NCBI GenBank assembly: GCA_963575745.1
Contig: CAUYUJ010015306.1
Location: forward strand, 278,039 to 342,038
Length of the DNA stretch: 64,000 nt
Source of the DNA: Prorocentrum cordatum
Lineage: Eukaryota > Sar > Dinophyceae > Prorocentrales > Prorocentraceae
Reading direction: 5' to 3'
A program made the position numbers and the translations under genes. The notes beneath the pieces were generated by a model. The model was not told the DNA's origin and made no database searches. It saw only the letters and a program-made list of their open reading frames with translations. Shown one piece after another: positions 40,084 through 50,989 of this stretch. Position 1 is the first letter of the stretch; the number at the start of each line of letters is the position of its first letter.

Positions 40084-40585
40084 TGGGGGGCTGTCGGGGA
40101 GGAGGAGGAGGAGGAGCAGCAGGATCGATCTGTGTTTTTGAGCGTCCTCTTGGAGCCCCATCGGCATCGGGAGACCGTGCGCCCGCTTCTCGCCCAGCCT
40201 CCCCGTCCCCCTCTCCTCTCCCCCCTGCCCACCCTTTATCTCCCTCGCGAAGTACGTCAACGTCGCGTCCTGACCACGTGACCCCTCCTCTCAGGGCCCC
40301 ATCCTCTGCCCACGCTGCAGCGCGAACACCATATTGTCACCAAAATCAGTCACGCTGCACAACAAATCATAGGATACATCGATATTTGAAGTTTTGTGTC
40401 AAACGGGGTCAGGCGAGAGATGAGGGTCGTTTTCATAACGTGTAATTATTGATGGGACGTGGCGGGCGGGCTCGAGCAAGCGGAGGGGAAGTTGAACATG
40501 AGGTGAAATGCGTCCCTTTTCAAGGAATCAGGCCTCATCATCTTCATCTACTTGTCTTCTCGCAAATTCGACCCGAGTATTCTCT
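40084..40585. other. No gene seen
   Basis: Short GGA run at 40098-40112, otherwise unremarkable. Confidence 0.3.
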
Positions 40586-40960
40586 TCCATCTCCTTCTCT
40601 CTATCTCCCGCGTTATCTCTCTCTCTCTCTCTCGTTCTCTTTATGTATGTATTTGTTTCGCGTTCTCTCTCTCTCTCTCTATTTCTCTCTCTCTCTCTCT
40701 CCCTCTCTACCTCTCTATTCCCCTGTCATCTCTTGCGTTTTATCATCGATCCTGTCTCATACCTCTCTCATCGCTCTCTATCTCTACGTGATTATCCTCT
40801 GTCATATCTCCTCTCCCTCCTCTGCCCTCCTCTCATTCTTCTCTGATCGTCATTACGTCGTATATGTCCTCCTCCTATTATCTTCTTGAGTAATGATTCA
40901 TAGGTATCATATCCCCCCTGCCCATCCTTTCCTCATCCTGTCGTATTCCTCATCCTTCTT
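40586..40960. repeat. (CT)n microsatellite and pyrimidine-rich tail
   Basis: CTCTCT runs at 40610-40720 then CTCCTC/ATCCTC words. Leu/Ser ORFs through it are artefacts. Confidence 0.9.
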
Positions 40961-40983
40961 ACTCCTCATTCGTTCTCATGCTT

Positions 40984-41559
40984 CTACTCCCTCCTCGCCG
41001 CCCAGGCCAGACCCCCTGGGGTCCTCGGACTCTCGGACCGAATAAGTCCTGGAAAAAGGATGGACGACGTCTTTGGCACCTGACCATGCTCGCTTGACGC
41101 CGCCGCGTCGATGTCGTCCTCCTCGTCAATCTCGTCAGTCTCGTCGTCGTCGTCGTTTTCCTCATTGTCGCACCCGTCGTACTTCTCGTCGCCGTCCTCG
41201 TCGTCGCTGAGGTCGCCGTCGCCATCGTTGCCGCCGTCGCCCTCGTCACCATCAATATCGTCGTCGTCGTCGCACTCGTCGTTCCAGTCGTTCCAGTCGT
41301 CGTCGTCCTCGTCGCCGCACACGCCGCTTCGTCGCTGTCCTCGTCGCCCTCGTCGTCGCTCACGCCGCGCCCGAGGCCGCCGCGCTGGCCGCCGCCGCGG
41401 CCGGCGCCCTGCGGCGGTCGCGCGCGCGGCGGGCTGGCGATCGGCCTCGCCGCCACCATCATCACCGCCGTCGTCGCCGACGTTACCGAGGTAGGTCGTC
41501 GCCGTCAGCACTGTTTCCGGAGCTTGGGCCCCCCGCCCCATCCACCCCTTCGTCGCCAC
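40984..41559 (-). CDS. Aspartate-rich ORF from (GAC)n, doubtful
   Basis: Minus-strand 191-aa frame with ATG. Middle third is almost all Asp/Glu with Gly and Asn (e.g. DWNDWNDECDDDDDIDGDEG). N-terminal part reads TVLTATTYLGNVGDDGGDDG; the C-terminal part SILFPGLIRSESPRTPGGLA is protein-like. Acidic runs of this kind occur in real nuclear proteins, but the DNA is a GAC/GTC triplet expansion and similar tracts at 42350-43200 and 45030-45130 lie in other contexts. I rate it as possible only. Confidence 0.25.
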   Translation of the reverse strand: MATKGWMGRGAQAPETVLTATTYLGNVGDDGGDDGGGEADRQPAARATAAGRRPRRRPARRPRARRERRRGRRGQRRSGVCGDEDDDDWNDWNDECDDDDDIDGDEGDGGNDGDGDLSDDEDGDEKYDGCDNEENDDDDETDEIDEEDDIDAAASSEHGQVPKTSSILFPGLIRSESPRTPGGLAWAARRE

Positions 41560-42339
41560 GGCACGACTGGGCGCGGCTGGGAGAGCGAGTCACGACGGTG
41601 CCCACGTTGTGTCCGAGGATTGGTTGTGAGCGGGTGCTCGCACCATCTCCTCAGCTTCTCCTGCCCCCTCCCTCTGTCATCACCCACATGGCTAGCTGCA
41701 CTGTTCGAGCACGCACACAGCGAAGCCTCGCGTCGCATCATCAACTTTCGCCGCCTCATCATTCCTCCCCCCTCGTCCGCGTCCTGGACCTCGTCGTCTT
41801 CCCGGTCTTCCTGCGCCCTCGCTCTCTTCGCTCGTCCTGTTTGGCAGTCATCGGCCTCGCCGTCCTCCCTCCTCCTCATCCTCCTTGCCTTCGTGCTCAT
41901 CCTTCTCCTCCTCCTCCTCCTTTGTCCTCTTTCTTCCCCGAAGTCCTTTTTCTCCTCCCCCTTATCCTCCCCCCTATGTTCCTCCGCCGCCCCCGCCTCT
42001 CCCCCCTCCGCCTCCTCCGCCCCCGCTTCCCTGCGGTAGGTTCACTCGGCGATGGCGCGACGGCGACGCTGGCGAAGGTGCTCAAGGTTGAATTCCGCAC
42101 GATAGGGCGACGCCGAAGCACCGAGGGACACGGTAACGCCGCAGGACCCGACGGGATTCAATTTTGAACGATCGGGGCCGCGATCGATTCAAGGTTGGAC
42201 GCTCGACGCGGTGTCAAACACCTGTACGCGCGTCGACGCCAGGCGAACCTGCCGCACTCACCTTCCCCCCTTACTTCCCCTCTCCCCCTCTCCCTGACAT
42301 CTGCACGGCCCCCGGCCCTTCTCCTGCCAGAGCAGGGGG
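41560..42339. other. No gene seen; pyrimidine-rich
   Basis: 41870-42040 is CTCCTCC-rich. No exon recognised. Confidence 0.3.
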
Positions 42340-42378
42340 GAGGGGCACCAGTGAGGCCGACGAGGACGACGACGACGA

Positions 42379-42413
<35 letters not shown>

Positions 42414-43205
42414 ACGCCTCCGCTGACGACGACGACGACGACGACGACGCGGCGGCGGCGGCGGCTTCCTTCGAGGCCTCCGTGGGCGGCGGCGCGTCCG
42501 CCGCGGAGCTGGTGTCGGCCCTGCCGCCGGCGGGCGTAGCCGGGGGCGGCGGCGCGGCGCTGTTGCTGGTCGAAGCCGCGCGCTTGCGCTCGTTCGACGC
42601 CGAGTGGCGACGGCGAGGGCTCGGCGAGGGCGACCTCGACGTCGACGACGAGGAGGGCTGTGTCGGCGTGACGGTGGCGAGAACGATTGCTGCGTCGACG
42701 GCGCCATCGACGACCAGGACGACGACGACGACGACGACGACGACAGCCGCGAGGACAAGGACAACGACGGCGGCCACCTGGTCAACGACGTCAACGACAG
42801 CGAGCGCGCGCGCGCGCGCTCGCTCAACGACGAGGGACGTGCGGTTTCGCTGTCCGGTTGCGTGCCGCCGATCTATCGGCGACGTATCGCCGATTCCAGG
42901 TCCACATTTCCCCCCTGGGCCAAATCCTCCCTCTCGTTGCCCCTCAGACGAGGAGGGCCGCAACGACGGCGAGGACGACCGCGCTGTCGACGGTGCCCTC
43001 GACGACCTCGACCGCGAGGGCGATCACGACAGTCACGAGGACGAGGACTACAACGACTGAGGCGGCGGGGACCTCGTCAGCGACGGCCTCGGCGACGACG
43101 ACGACCAGGACAACGACGAGGGACCTCGATGACAAGGACGACAGCGACGACGAGGACGATTTCGACGAGGACGGCGGCGGCGTTGTCGACGACGACGGCT
43201 ACGGC
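42340..43205 (+). repeat. GAC-triplet-rich region, possibly coding
   Basis: Runs of GAC and GCCGAC at 42360-42450, 42715-42745 and 42985-43190, on the plus strand. One frame (42164-43060) reads Asp/Ala runs and then ordinary protein with nearly all third positions G or C (SFEASVGGGASAAELVSALP, LLLVEAARLRSFDAEWRRRG, DLDVDDEEG), so a piece of an acidic protein gene is possible around 42340-42700. Beyond that every frame is short. A (CG)n run (GAGCGCGCGCGCGCG) sits at 42800-42815. Confidence 0.45.
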
Positions 43206-44090
43206 GGCGCATGATTTCACCGAGCAGATGCCAGCTGTTTCCATGCACCCGACGACTATACAGCAACACCAGGGACCCCGATGACCGTGGCCTGGCCAGT
43301 CTGAGTGAGATAGGGATCTCAACGCGTACGCATGGTTCATCCATCATATTCGACCTCTTTGGGCCGTTTAAGGGTCTGTTGGCGTCAACAAAAATATTTC
43401 TGCGAGGGTGGAAAGCCGATCGATCTTAGGGAGAGCCTCGGGATCTGCTACCTCCAGGGCCAGAGCCGATGTGCACAGAAGGCGCTCCACCTCAATCGGC
43501 TACGCGTAAAAGTGACCCTTCGCCAGAGTGTCCTGTGGTGCTTGTCCACAGGGTCTCCCTAGTGTTATCTTGCGCGCTTCGATTTGACCCCTCCGCGTCC
43601 CGCTGGAGCCGCGCACTGTTGCCTGTGGTCACTCCAGCGTTTAGCCGAAGAGAGAGCCTCGAGGTCGAGGGGGTGACACCTTGCCCCCGGCGGGGGCCGG
43701 CGGAAGTCGAAGTCGAGGGCGGGTCCTCCTCCTCCTCCTCCTCCTCCTTCTTTTCCTCCTCCTCCTCCTCCTGGGCGGAGGGCCCGCGGGAGTGGAGTAT
43801 GCGCAGCAATTCGAATTTGCGGATGAGAGTGAGGGGCAGGCGCGGGGTGGGTCGCGGGGTGGATCGCGGGCCGGGTCGCGGGCCGGGTCGCGGGCCGGGT
43901 CGTGGGTGGGTGGCGGGCGGGCCGCGGGCGAGGACGACGACAGCGCAACAGCACAAAAAGCATAACTTGCCAGACGGAACGCCGCTGCCACTCACCCAGG
44001 GACACTCATTGACCGTATGGCCCCCGCATTCTGCCTCACCCAAACACATGTTCTGGGGGAGGAGACAACGTTAGGGGGGGGAAGGCTTCA
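43206..44090. other. No gene seen; small tandem repeats
   Basis: 43726-43775 is (TCC)n. 43848-43905 is a 10-bp tandem (GGGTCGCGGGCC variants). ORFs on both strands reflect these. Confidence 0.5.
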
Positions 44091-44242
44091 GTCGGACGTG
44101 TTCCCCTACAGGAGGAAGATTAGAGAACAGTCAGAAAATAGTCTGGTGCCGATTTTCAGCTATTGTTGGCAACTTGTTATACCTTTTTAGGGTATTTTTT
44201 TCTTTGTCGTCCAAAGTCCGCCTGTCGGGGGACATGTCCGAC
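44091..44242. mobile_element. MITE family B, copy 3, complete
   Basis: Left GTCGGACGTGTTCCCCTACA, right GTCGGGGGACATGTCCGAC; AT-rich middle with GAAAATAGTCTGGTGCCGAT and TCGTCCAAAGTCCGCC. The flanks (GGCTTCA left, CTGAGGACAGGCT right) also look inverted, so the terminal repeat may be about 7 bp longer. Confidence 0.85.
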
Positions 44243-44454
44243 CTGAGGACAGGCTCAGGAGGGGATGCATCGATCTGACTCGTCGCCGACAGGGGCCCGA
44301 TGGCCCACCCCTGGGCTGCACGTGCGTGCATGTTATATTCCAGCGCTCCGCCCTGCCGCGGCTGAGTGCGCCGGCCTCCCGCGTGCGCGTCTGGCGCGTA
44401 GCTTCCATGTGCTCGGCAGAGTGTGTTTCCAGTGGCCTCACGGAACCAGGCGAT
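44243..44454. other. No gene seen
   Basis: Spacer between family B and family D elements. Confidence 0.3.
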
Positions 44455-44630
44455 CGCAAACATGGACTGCGGGGGCGTGGATTAGCGACGCGTCCCGTTT
44501 CCATGGGAAATCGCGGGTTTCCGCCGCCGAGCGAGGCGGCACAGGCCGCACTTTGGGGAGGGCAACCTCCCCCGATCCACGGATTTGGCGACCGCGCGCC
44601 AAATCCATGGATCGCTAACCCATGTTTGCG
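44455..44630. mobile_element. MITE family D, copy 1, complete
   Basis: CGCAAACATGG at the left and CCATGTTTGCG at the right are exact inverted termini; inside are GGGGGCGTGGATTAGCGA and its partner TGGATCGCTAACC, and CCATGGGAAATCGCGG with CGCCGCCGAGCGAGGCGGC. This is the undisturbed copy that shows where family C inserted at 36002. Confidence 0.85.
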
Positions 44631-44747
44631 CCCCCCCGAGAGAAGGCAGCGAGCAGTAAGCAAGACGAACAGAGGGGTTCTCTGCATCCTCCGCCGCTTC
44701 CGTCCCTTCCTCTCCTCTTGCTCCCTCCCCCTCTCCTCCTGCTCTCG

Positions 44748-44930
44748 GTCCGAACGAAAGGGGGGGGTACGAAATCTGCTACATGCAGCTGGTTTCGGCC
44801 CCGCCGCCTGGCCCATTCCTCAATACATGGGCGCCTCCCGGCGCCGGGAGGCGCCAGGAAAATCAGCTACGTGAGCTGATTATCACCCCCCCCCTTTGCT
44901 ATCCCCCCCTTTCGCCAGGCCCGATGCTCG
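44748..44930. mobile_element. MITE family M, copy 2
   Basis: CCGAACGAAAGGGGGGGG left, CTATCCCCCCCTTTCGCC right, GCTACATGCAGCTGGTTTCG inside, the ACGTG-loop hairpin AATCAGCT/AGCTGATT conserved, plus an extra perfect palindrome GCGCCTCCCGGCGCCGGG absent from copy 1. Confidence 0.85.
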
Positions 44931-44959
44931 CCCCACTCTCTGCCTACGGCGACGAACGC

Positions 44960-45042
44960 CGACCTCGATGATCCGAGAGACCTGGACGACGATGACGGCG
45001 ATGGCGGCGGCGGCGACCTCGCAGGTGGCGACGGCGGCGATT

Positions 45043-45086
<44 letters not shown>

Positions 45087-45265
45087 TTCGGCGTCGGCGT
45101 CGGCGACCTCCTTGCAGGGCGCGACGGCGGCGACGGCGACCTCCTCGCAGGTCCCCCGTGCGCGCGCGGCGGAGCTGCCGGCGCTTGCCGCTGGCGCGGA
45201 GAGCTCGCTGGGGCCTGGCGTGCGGGTGGACGACGGCGATGGCGACGATCACGACGGGGCCGGCG
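44960..45265 (+). repeat. GAC/GGC triplet array
   Basis: GACGAC at 45040-45083 with GCGGCGGCGGCGACC and CTCGCAGGTGGCGACG variants around it. ORFs on both strands are products of the triplet. Confidence 0.85.
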
Positions 45266-45465
45266 GGCCGTCGGCCGGCGACTGCAAAGGGTGTGGTTAG
45301 TTTCGCTGGGGTGTGGCTTGCGACCTGGGTCGTTGGGGCTCGGGGGGCACCACGTTGCACCCGTCCGGCCTCCTCGGGGCGCGGCGGAGAGCTCCGTCGA
45401 TGTCCTCGCCCGCCTCCCAGGGTGCCGCTTGCAAACCATGCTCTTCGCATCGGGGCTCACGGGAC
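45266..45465. other. No gene seen
   Basis: Spacer between the triplet array and repeat L. Confidence 0.3.
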
Positions 45466-45469
45466 GAGG

Positions 45470-45560
45470 GTCTGTGCAAACGGGGGTCAGCAAGAGCGCC
45501 GGAACTGGCAGGATCCTGCAGAGCCAGGGTTGCATTGACACGGGTTAGGGTGCCGGATCT
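45470..45560 (+). repeat. Dispersed repeat L, copy 2
   Basis: GCAAACGGGGGTCAGCAAGAG, CAGGATCCTGCAGAGCCAGG, GGGTTAGGG; partner of 26735-26835. Confidence 0.7.
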
Positions 45561-45591
45561 TCAGGATCTTACAAGGCTTTAGTTCGGGCAG

Positions 45592-45743
45592 GTCTCTCGA
45601 CAGGAGATTGGAGGAGTATTCAAGAATAGTTGAACTATAATATGGTGATGATTTCTCGTGCTACTATTATCATACAACGATATGTTTTTGACTATGTTTT
45701 TATTGTTTTTTCAAAATCCGCCTGGACGAGGACATGCCAGTCA
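45592..45743. mobile_element. MITE family B, copy 4
   Basis: Left GTTCGGGCAGGTCTCTCGAC, AAGAATAGTTGAAC; right CCGCCTGGACGAGGACATGC. AT-rich core, the most diverged of the complete copies. Confidence 0.75.
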
Positions 45744-46000
45744 TGATGCAAGGTCTGACTGACCCGTTTTTGGATTGACGTGGGTCAGTAGATCCTCGAG
45801 ATTGCAAGCCACCTTTTTCGGAGTCGCCAGGTCGGGTGTAGGGGGCCGTCGCCACCGTCGGGGATCCGCCTCGGGGTCTTGGTCAGCACGCGAATTCCAG
45901 AGGAGTTCTTGGAGTCGGTCTTGGAGGGCGGAGGATCGTGGGATTTTGTTTTTCCCCATACCCTGAGGATGGGATTCTTATTATGACTTGCACCGCGCCG
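45744..46000. other. No gene seen
   Basis: Spacer; minus and plus ORFs of about 70 aa without motif. Confidence 0.3.
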
Positions 46001-46004
46001 AGGA

Positions 46005-46092
46005 CCCACCTCCTCCCTCCTCCTCCCTCCTCCTCCTCCTCCTCCTCCTCCTCCTCCTCCTCCTCCTCCTCCTCCTCCTCCTCCTCTTCCTC
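46005..46092. repeat. (TCC)n array
   Basis: Almost pure TCC. Confidence 0.95.
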
Positions 46093-46509
46093 ACGAGACA
46101 AAGATGATGAGGATGAGGAGGAGGATGAGGAAGATTTGGGAGCTTGTTTTTGTCCATCCTCTCGCGGTACCCGCCGTCAACAGAGGGGTGGAGGGGGTTG
46201 ACGTCACGATTCGTGCCGGCGCGAATCGTAACGTTAATTGGGGGGAAGGTTTTTTTTCCTGGTATGGGGCATTATCTCGAATCGTTTGAGAACGCGCTCT
46301 GTGCGTTTGTTGTAGTGTGTCTTGTACAGCTTATCCTCTTCTTTCGCTTCGTCGCTGGTGCCTTCACCCTCTTCAGCGCTTCATTACTTTAAAGGCGAGT
46401 GGGGGATTGCGAATTGGCAGTCTGGAGCTGCCATTTAATATGCGGTCTTTTCTAATAGCCTTAGGCCCATCCCACCACCGCGCCTGGGTTGTAGGTCGTA
46501 GGCCTCTAG
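46093..46509. other. No gene seen
   Basis: Starts with ATGAGGATGAGGAGG repeats; 46230-46400 has lower GC than its surroundings but no exon I can defend. Confidence 0.3.
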
Positions 46510-47125
46510 GATCTAGGATGTTCGTTGGGATGTCGCAGGAGGCCTCTCGGGGGCCTTGTGGGGGCCTGTTGGGGGCCGTTTGGAGGCCTTTGGGGAGCTG
46601 GAAGGGGGCGTCTTGGGGCATCTTGGGGGCCTCTTGGAGAGCCTTTTGAGGCTTCTTGGGGGCCTCTTGGTGGCCTGGTGGGGCCTCCTGGGCGTCCTTC
46701 GGGGCCGAGGGCTCGCAATGTCCGTTCGGGTCCCCCGTCGAGGCCCCTTCTTGGAGCCATCTTGGGGGCCTTTTGAGCAGTCTTGGACGCCACTTGTGCA
46801 GTCTTGGGCACTCTTGGGCCGTTTGGGCGCCCTCTTGGAGGCCTCTTGGACCGTCTTGGGGCGATATTGACCGTCTTGGGCCGTCTTCGAGCGTCGGGAA
46901 GCCGACAAGGCGACAAAGCCAAACTCCGTCAAACACTTAGGGAGCGTCAATGATTTTTGCCGATTGGGGTCCTCTTGGGAGGCCTCTTGGAGGCCTCTTC
47001 GGGCGTCTGAGGGGCATCTTGGGCAGTCTTAAGGCTATCACCTTGGGCGTCTTCGAGCGATCGTTCGGCGATTCGGAGCCCTCTTGGACCGTCGTGAGGG
47101 CCGCTTGGGGCCCTCTTGGCCCGAT
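46510..47125. repeat. CTTGG-type array, two blocks
   Basis: 46510-46905 and 46970-47125: GGCCTCTTGGGGGC, GGCCTTTTGAG, CAGTCTTGG units. ORFs on both strands are by-products. Confidence 0.9.
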
Positions 47126-47503
47126 TTGGGGCACACTTGGCCACGACAAATTCACGCGGCAAGCTGCGGTCAGCCTCGCAAGAGTTGCGAATTTGGGTCT
47201 GGTCTCTTTAATTCCGTGGCCCACAGATATACACCACCACCGCGGGCGGTTTGTCAGGCCATGGAGGTTTGATTGGATTTTTGTGTCGGTGCATCAAGTC
47301 ACGCGATGATAGCATGCCGTTTGCGCGGCGTCATTTGGGCGCGCGGTTCTATGAGCTAGAAACAGCGCGTTCACATGGTGTATCTTTCAGGCTGGTGTGT
47401 GAATTTCTCGGGGAACCGCCGCTTTTTTTCAACACTGCAATGCGTGTTAGCAATTATTCTCGACCAAATGTGACCGCCATCTGCGCACATGGCCACGTGA
47501 CAG
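47126..47503. other. No firm gene; possible upstream exons
   Basis: Acceptor-like GTGTATCTTTCAG at about 47390 precedes a short open stretch (WCVNFSGNRRFF). Too little to call. Confidence 0.25.
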
Positions 47504-47985
47504 TTCTTTCGTTTGGCGCAGGCACGCACTGGCGGCCACTGTCAAGGTTGCCGCACGCGTGAGTTGTTTCTTTTCAAATGCCGCCTGTTGGTGGTGTATA
47601 TTCGCAGGCCCCGCGCTACAGAACCCTCAGGAATGTGGACTGGCGCTCCAGTGGACTCTCCAACACTTGCCTCAAGGGCACGTTGGCGGACCTGTGGGAG
47701 GGATTAGACATGGAGCGCTCCCTCGTGGGAGGGGGGGCAGGATGACAGTCACAAACATGTTCCGTAGGGGAGCGAGGGCGTACACAGAATTCTTACGTGG
47801 ACATCTTCAAGTATACTCCTTACGCGGTGCCTTTTCTGGTGGTTGGAAGGGCAGGGGAGGCAAACAGCCATCAAAAACAACAGCTGCTGTGCTGTCGGTC
47901 CTCCCCGCCCCCCACCCCACACATCTCAAGGCACCGCATACGAAGACTCTACGCGCAAGTCCCCTCAGGAGGTTCCGACGTGTAA
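47504..47985 (+). CDS. Weak three-exon candidate, unrecognised
   Basis: 47504-47558 (FFRLAQARTGGHCQGCRTR) follows CACGTGACAG and ends at a textbook donor GTGAGT; a 49-bp intron ends ATATTCGCAG; the next exon from 47608 continues in phase (PALQNPQECGLALQWTLQHL, PQGHVGGPVGG). A third protein-like stretch after GTACACAG at 47787 reads NSYVDIFKYTPYAVPFLVVG then RAGEANSHQKQQLLCC to a stop at 47985, but I cannot find a satisfactory donor to join it. The frame of exon 2 stays open to 48185. No family recognised; the intron would be very short for a dinoflagellate. Confidence 0.28.
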
Positions 47986-48129
47986 ATCTGTCCGGCTGCA
48001 TGAAGGACGTCCCGCCACCGTGCCGTCCCGCTATTCTTGGTGGCGGTTTCTCGATGGGGCGCATGCGGCCGTGCCGTGTGGCACCTCGTGCCCCGAGGTG
48101 TGGGGGAGCCGTGGCGTGTGGCACACTGC

Positions 48130-48570
48130 GGCCGTCGCGGGACCGCCTTGGGCCATTTTGGGCCTTCGAGCACTCTCTAATCTAAGGCCGCCTCGGGTCC
48201 CTCTGGAGGTCTTGTGGGGCCAGTTCGGGGCTGTCTAGGGCTGCCCGTCTAGGGACCCTCTTGGGCTGCCGTGAGGCCATCTTGATGGGTAATTTTTTGT
48301 CCGGCAATTTGGGGGGGGGGCTGTTGGGCCGTCTTGGGGCCATCTTTGAGGCCCCCAGGGTCGTCGGAGCTGAAGGACGCCCGACATCCGATCTTCGAGA
48401 TTCCAAAATTATGCTTGCCTCGTCGGGTCTTGTTGGGGATCATAGTCATTCTGGCCCTCTTGGCCTGTATTGGAGGCCTCTTGGGCCGTCTTGAGGCCAC
48501 CTTGGACTGCCGCGGCGCCATCCTCCGCCGTCGTGGCGGCGTCTTGGGCCATCTTGGCGGCCTTGTTGTT
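48130..48570. repeat. CTTGG-type array
   Basis: CGTCTTGGGGCCATCTTTGA-like words; several ORFs on both strands are repeat products. Confidence 0.85.
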
Positions 48571-49339
48571 TGTCTCGGTCGTCCTGGAGGCTCGGGAGCG
48601 CGGATCCACTGTTGCTTAACAAGAGCACGGGCCCTGCGTTCTGCTGCAGCGGATTTTGGCTTCGGGAGCGCGAATCAACATTTTCAAACCAGGGGCAGTG
48701 GTCTCGACGGGTCAAATCTATTGTTGTTTTACAAAGGATCGTGGCCTCGGGAGTGCAGACTCATACAACGCAGCAGGAGGGGGGACACTCCAGTAACGTG
48801 TGAAGCTGAAGAGCAGTAATTCGGATCATCAGCACAAGGAGGACTCAGATGATTTATACTATGCGGGCCGAATTTCCGTGCAGTGGCCGAAAGTCCGTCC
48901 ACACGGCGCTCTCGCCTCGTCGCGGGCAGCACACCGCCAACGTCACTTGCACGCCGTGGCCAGTTTAAGAACGAATCGTGTGGATGTCTCAGCAAAGACC
49001 GGCTTTCTTGGTCCAGATGGGGGACTGGACGACATGGGCGAATCAAACGCACGTTTGACGGAAGTTAAAATCAAAGTGATGTCCTGGCAGATTGGGCCAG
49101 TTTGATTGCCGCCAGTTTCCGTCGAACGCGTGCGGAGAAAGGGTCCGACGTTGATAACGGATCAGTATGCAGGCAGTTGCACGTCTCGTGGAGCATGTTG
49201 CGGTGTTTATTCAAATGTTTTGCATCGTGAATGTTTGTTCTCCGTGTCGCGTTTCCGTCTACTCACTCCCTCCTCCTCACCTCCTTGTTCTCCTCATCCT
49301 CCCCTTCCTTCTCCATATCACGATCAGAATCACCGCGAT
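48571..49339. other. No gene seen; diverged family O traces
   Basis: GTGTGGATGTCTCAGC near 48978 is a decayed family O unit. The 101-aa frame 48800-49105 is low in GC3 and I do not call it. Confidence 0.35.
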
Positions 49340-49700
49340 GTGACAGGCATCGCACTTCAACACAAGGGTGTACCGCCAGGGGATTGGTCACTTACACGTT
49401 CGTGCCCAGATTGTGGGGATGTCTCCAGCGGTTCGCTTGTTTCACGGATGTATGCTCGTGTTTTTCAGGGCGGGCGCGTCGTGTTCGCGATGTCGCAACA
49501 AACGTTGTTGGGCGCCGCAATGGGGAGCGACCACGGGGTGGAACACTTGCCCGTTGGCGCCCAGCATTCGGGGATATCTCACGCGAGACGTTGGCTTTTT
49601 GAGGTGGGCGCAGTTTTTCAGGGCCGCCACGAAGAAAGCGAATTCTTGGATCAGTCTCGGCAGTCGCCGCGGTACTGGGGTGACCGTCGGATCGAAGATT
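49340..49700 (+). repeat. Satellite family O, two to three units
   Basis: GTGCCCAGATTGTGGGGATG, TCTCCAGCGGTTCGC at 49408 and GGCGCCCAGCATTCGGGGAT at 49556; spacing about 148 bp, matching the 32-kb array. Confidence 0.75.
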
Positions 49701-50190
49701 TCGTTGCCGACTTTTTTTTTGGCGCGTATCGTTCAAACCTTTAGGGCAGCCCAGCGTTGGCAAATTTTGCGCGGCGGTTGCACGACGACGGGGTGTGCGC
49801 ACCGTAGAACCCTTTATGACAGCCCATCGTTGTCAAGATTTTCGTGGCGGTTGTAAGACGAGCGCGGGCACGGTGGTCGCGCCCATTTGGGTGCTCACAT
49901 TCGTTATGGTTCTCGCATGTGGTTGGCTAGACGTAAAATTTGTGTAGGTCTTGGACAAATCTTTGATAAGCCTTGGCTAGGTCGTGGGCGGGCCTTCCTT
50001 GGGCTCTGGGTAAGCCATGTATCAGGTCTTGAAAGGCCGCCAGGTAGGCCTGAGGCAGGCATTGGATAGGCCGTCGAGCTGACCATGGGCAGGCCTTGGG
50101 GTTCGTGGGCAGGCATTGGGCAGTTGTCATTGGGTTTGCTCTAGGTGGGCCTTGGACGCTCTGGGTCGTCCAGGCCTTGGGTAGGCGTAG
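49701..50190. other. No gene seen; CTTGG-G relative
   Basis: 49950-50185 is a loose array of GGCCTTGGGTAGGCC and GTGGGC-TTGGG words, related in style to but distinct from the CTTGG arrays. Its right end joins an 80-bp satellite fragment at 50192. Confidence 0.5.
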
Positions 50191-50238
50191 AGTGCGTGAG
50201 GGGTGTGCCGAAATCGGGCCCATTGAGCCGTCTTGAGA

Positions 50239-50375
50239 GGTGGCTGTTTTTTTATGTTTTGTTTCGCCGATCGGCGCGGGCCCCCGCCCCCCCCCCTCCC
50301 CAAAGACCAGATCTTGGCTGCTTCAAGCTGCTGCTTCAAGCGGGTGGATTAAGCACTGGGGCCCGCCCCCCCACC
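50239..50375 (+). mobile_element. MITE family C, 5' half
   Basis: GGTGGCTGTTTTTTTATG, TTTCGCCGATCGGCGCGGGC, a C-run, AGATCTTGGCTGCTTC and AAGCGGGTGGA; then it departs from the family. Confidence 0.75.
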
Positions 50376-50985
50376 TCCCTCCCGGTGGGCACATGAGCTG
50401 CTGCTGTGCGTGTGTGCGTTGTTTTCTCGAGGCGCCCCTCTGAAAATTTTAAAAAGGATATGTAGCCAGCTGAAGCAGGATCATGCGGAATCCTTTTTAG
50501 GCTTGCGGCCAGCTGTATTGTTCATTGTTGCACGCCGAGTGGAACACGTTCACTGCGTCGACAACGAACATACTTTGTCGCGTTGCATGCCCAGTGGAAT
50601 TTGTCCATCGCGCCCGCAACAGCTCCTCTGCCGCGTGGAATGTGATTCCAGTGGTCCGCCAGAAAAGTGGGGTGGAAAGGAGAGGGAGTAAGAGGGCTTG
50701 CTGAGAGGAGAATGCGGGAAAGGTCGATTGGGGCTCATGGCATGCATCCGTGGGGACAGAGGGAGGGTACGGTTTGCTGATTGATAATGATTGATAGAAG
50801 TCTTTCTGCGCTCCGATGCTGCGAATTCTAGACCGTCGCCACATATTGCTAGAACCAAAGCGCGCGCAGCGCGCGCGTGGTTTTAGTTGTTCACACATCG
50901 GAAACCTTCTCCCAGAGGCCCCTGGGCTGCAGCACACCAGAGTCAGAATCACCTGAGGGCCGCCTCCCCTCCCGGGGCCTCCCCT
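50376..50985. other. No gene; 3-unit ~40-bp repeat inside
   Basis: 50525-50650 repeats TTGCA-GCC-AGTGGAA with GTTCACTGCG three times. 50855-50880 is a GCGCGCGC palindrome (AAGCGCGCGCAGCGCGCGC). Confidence 0.5.
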
Positions 50986-50989
50986 GAGC

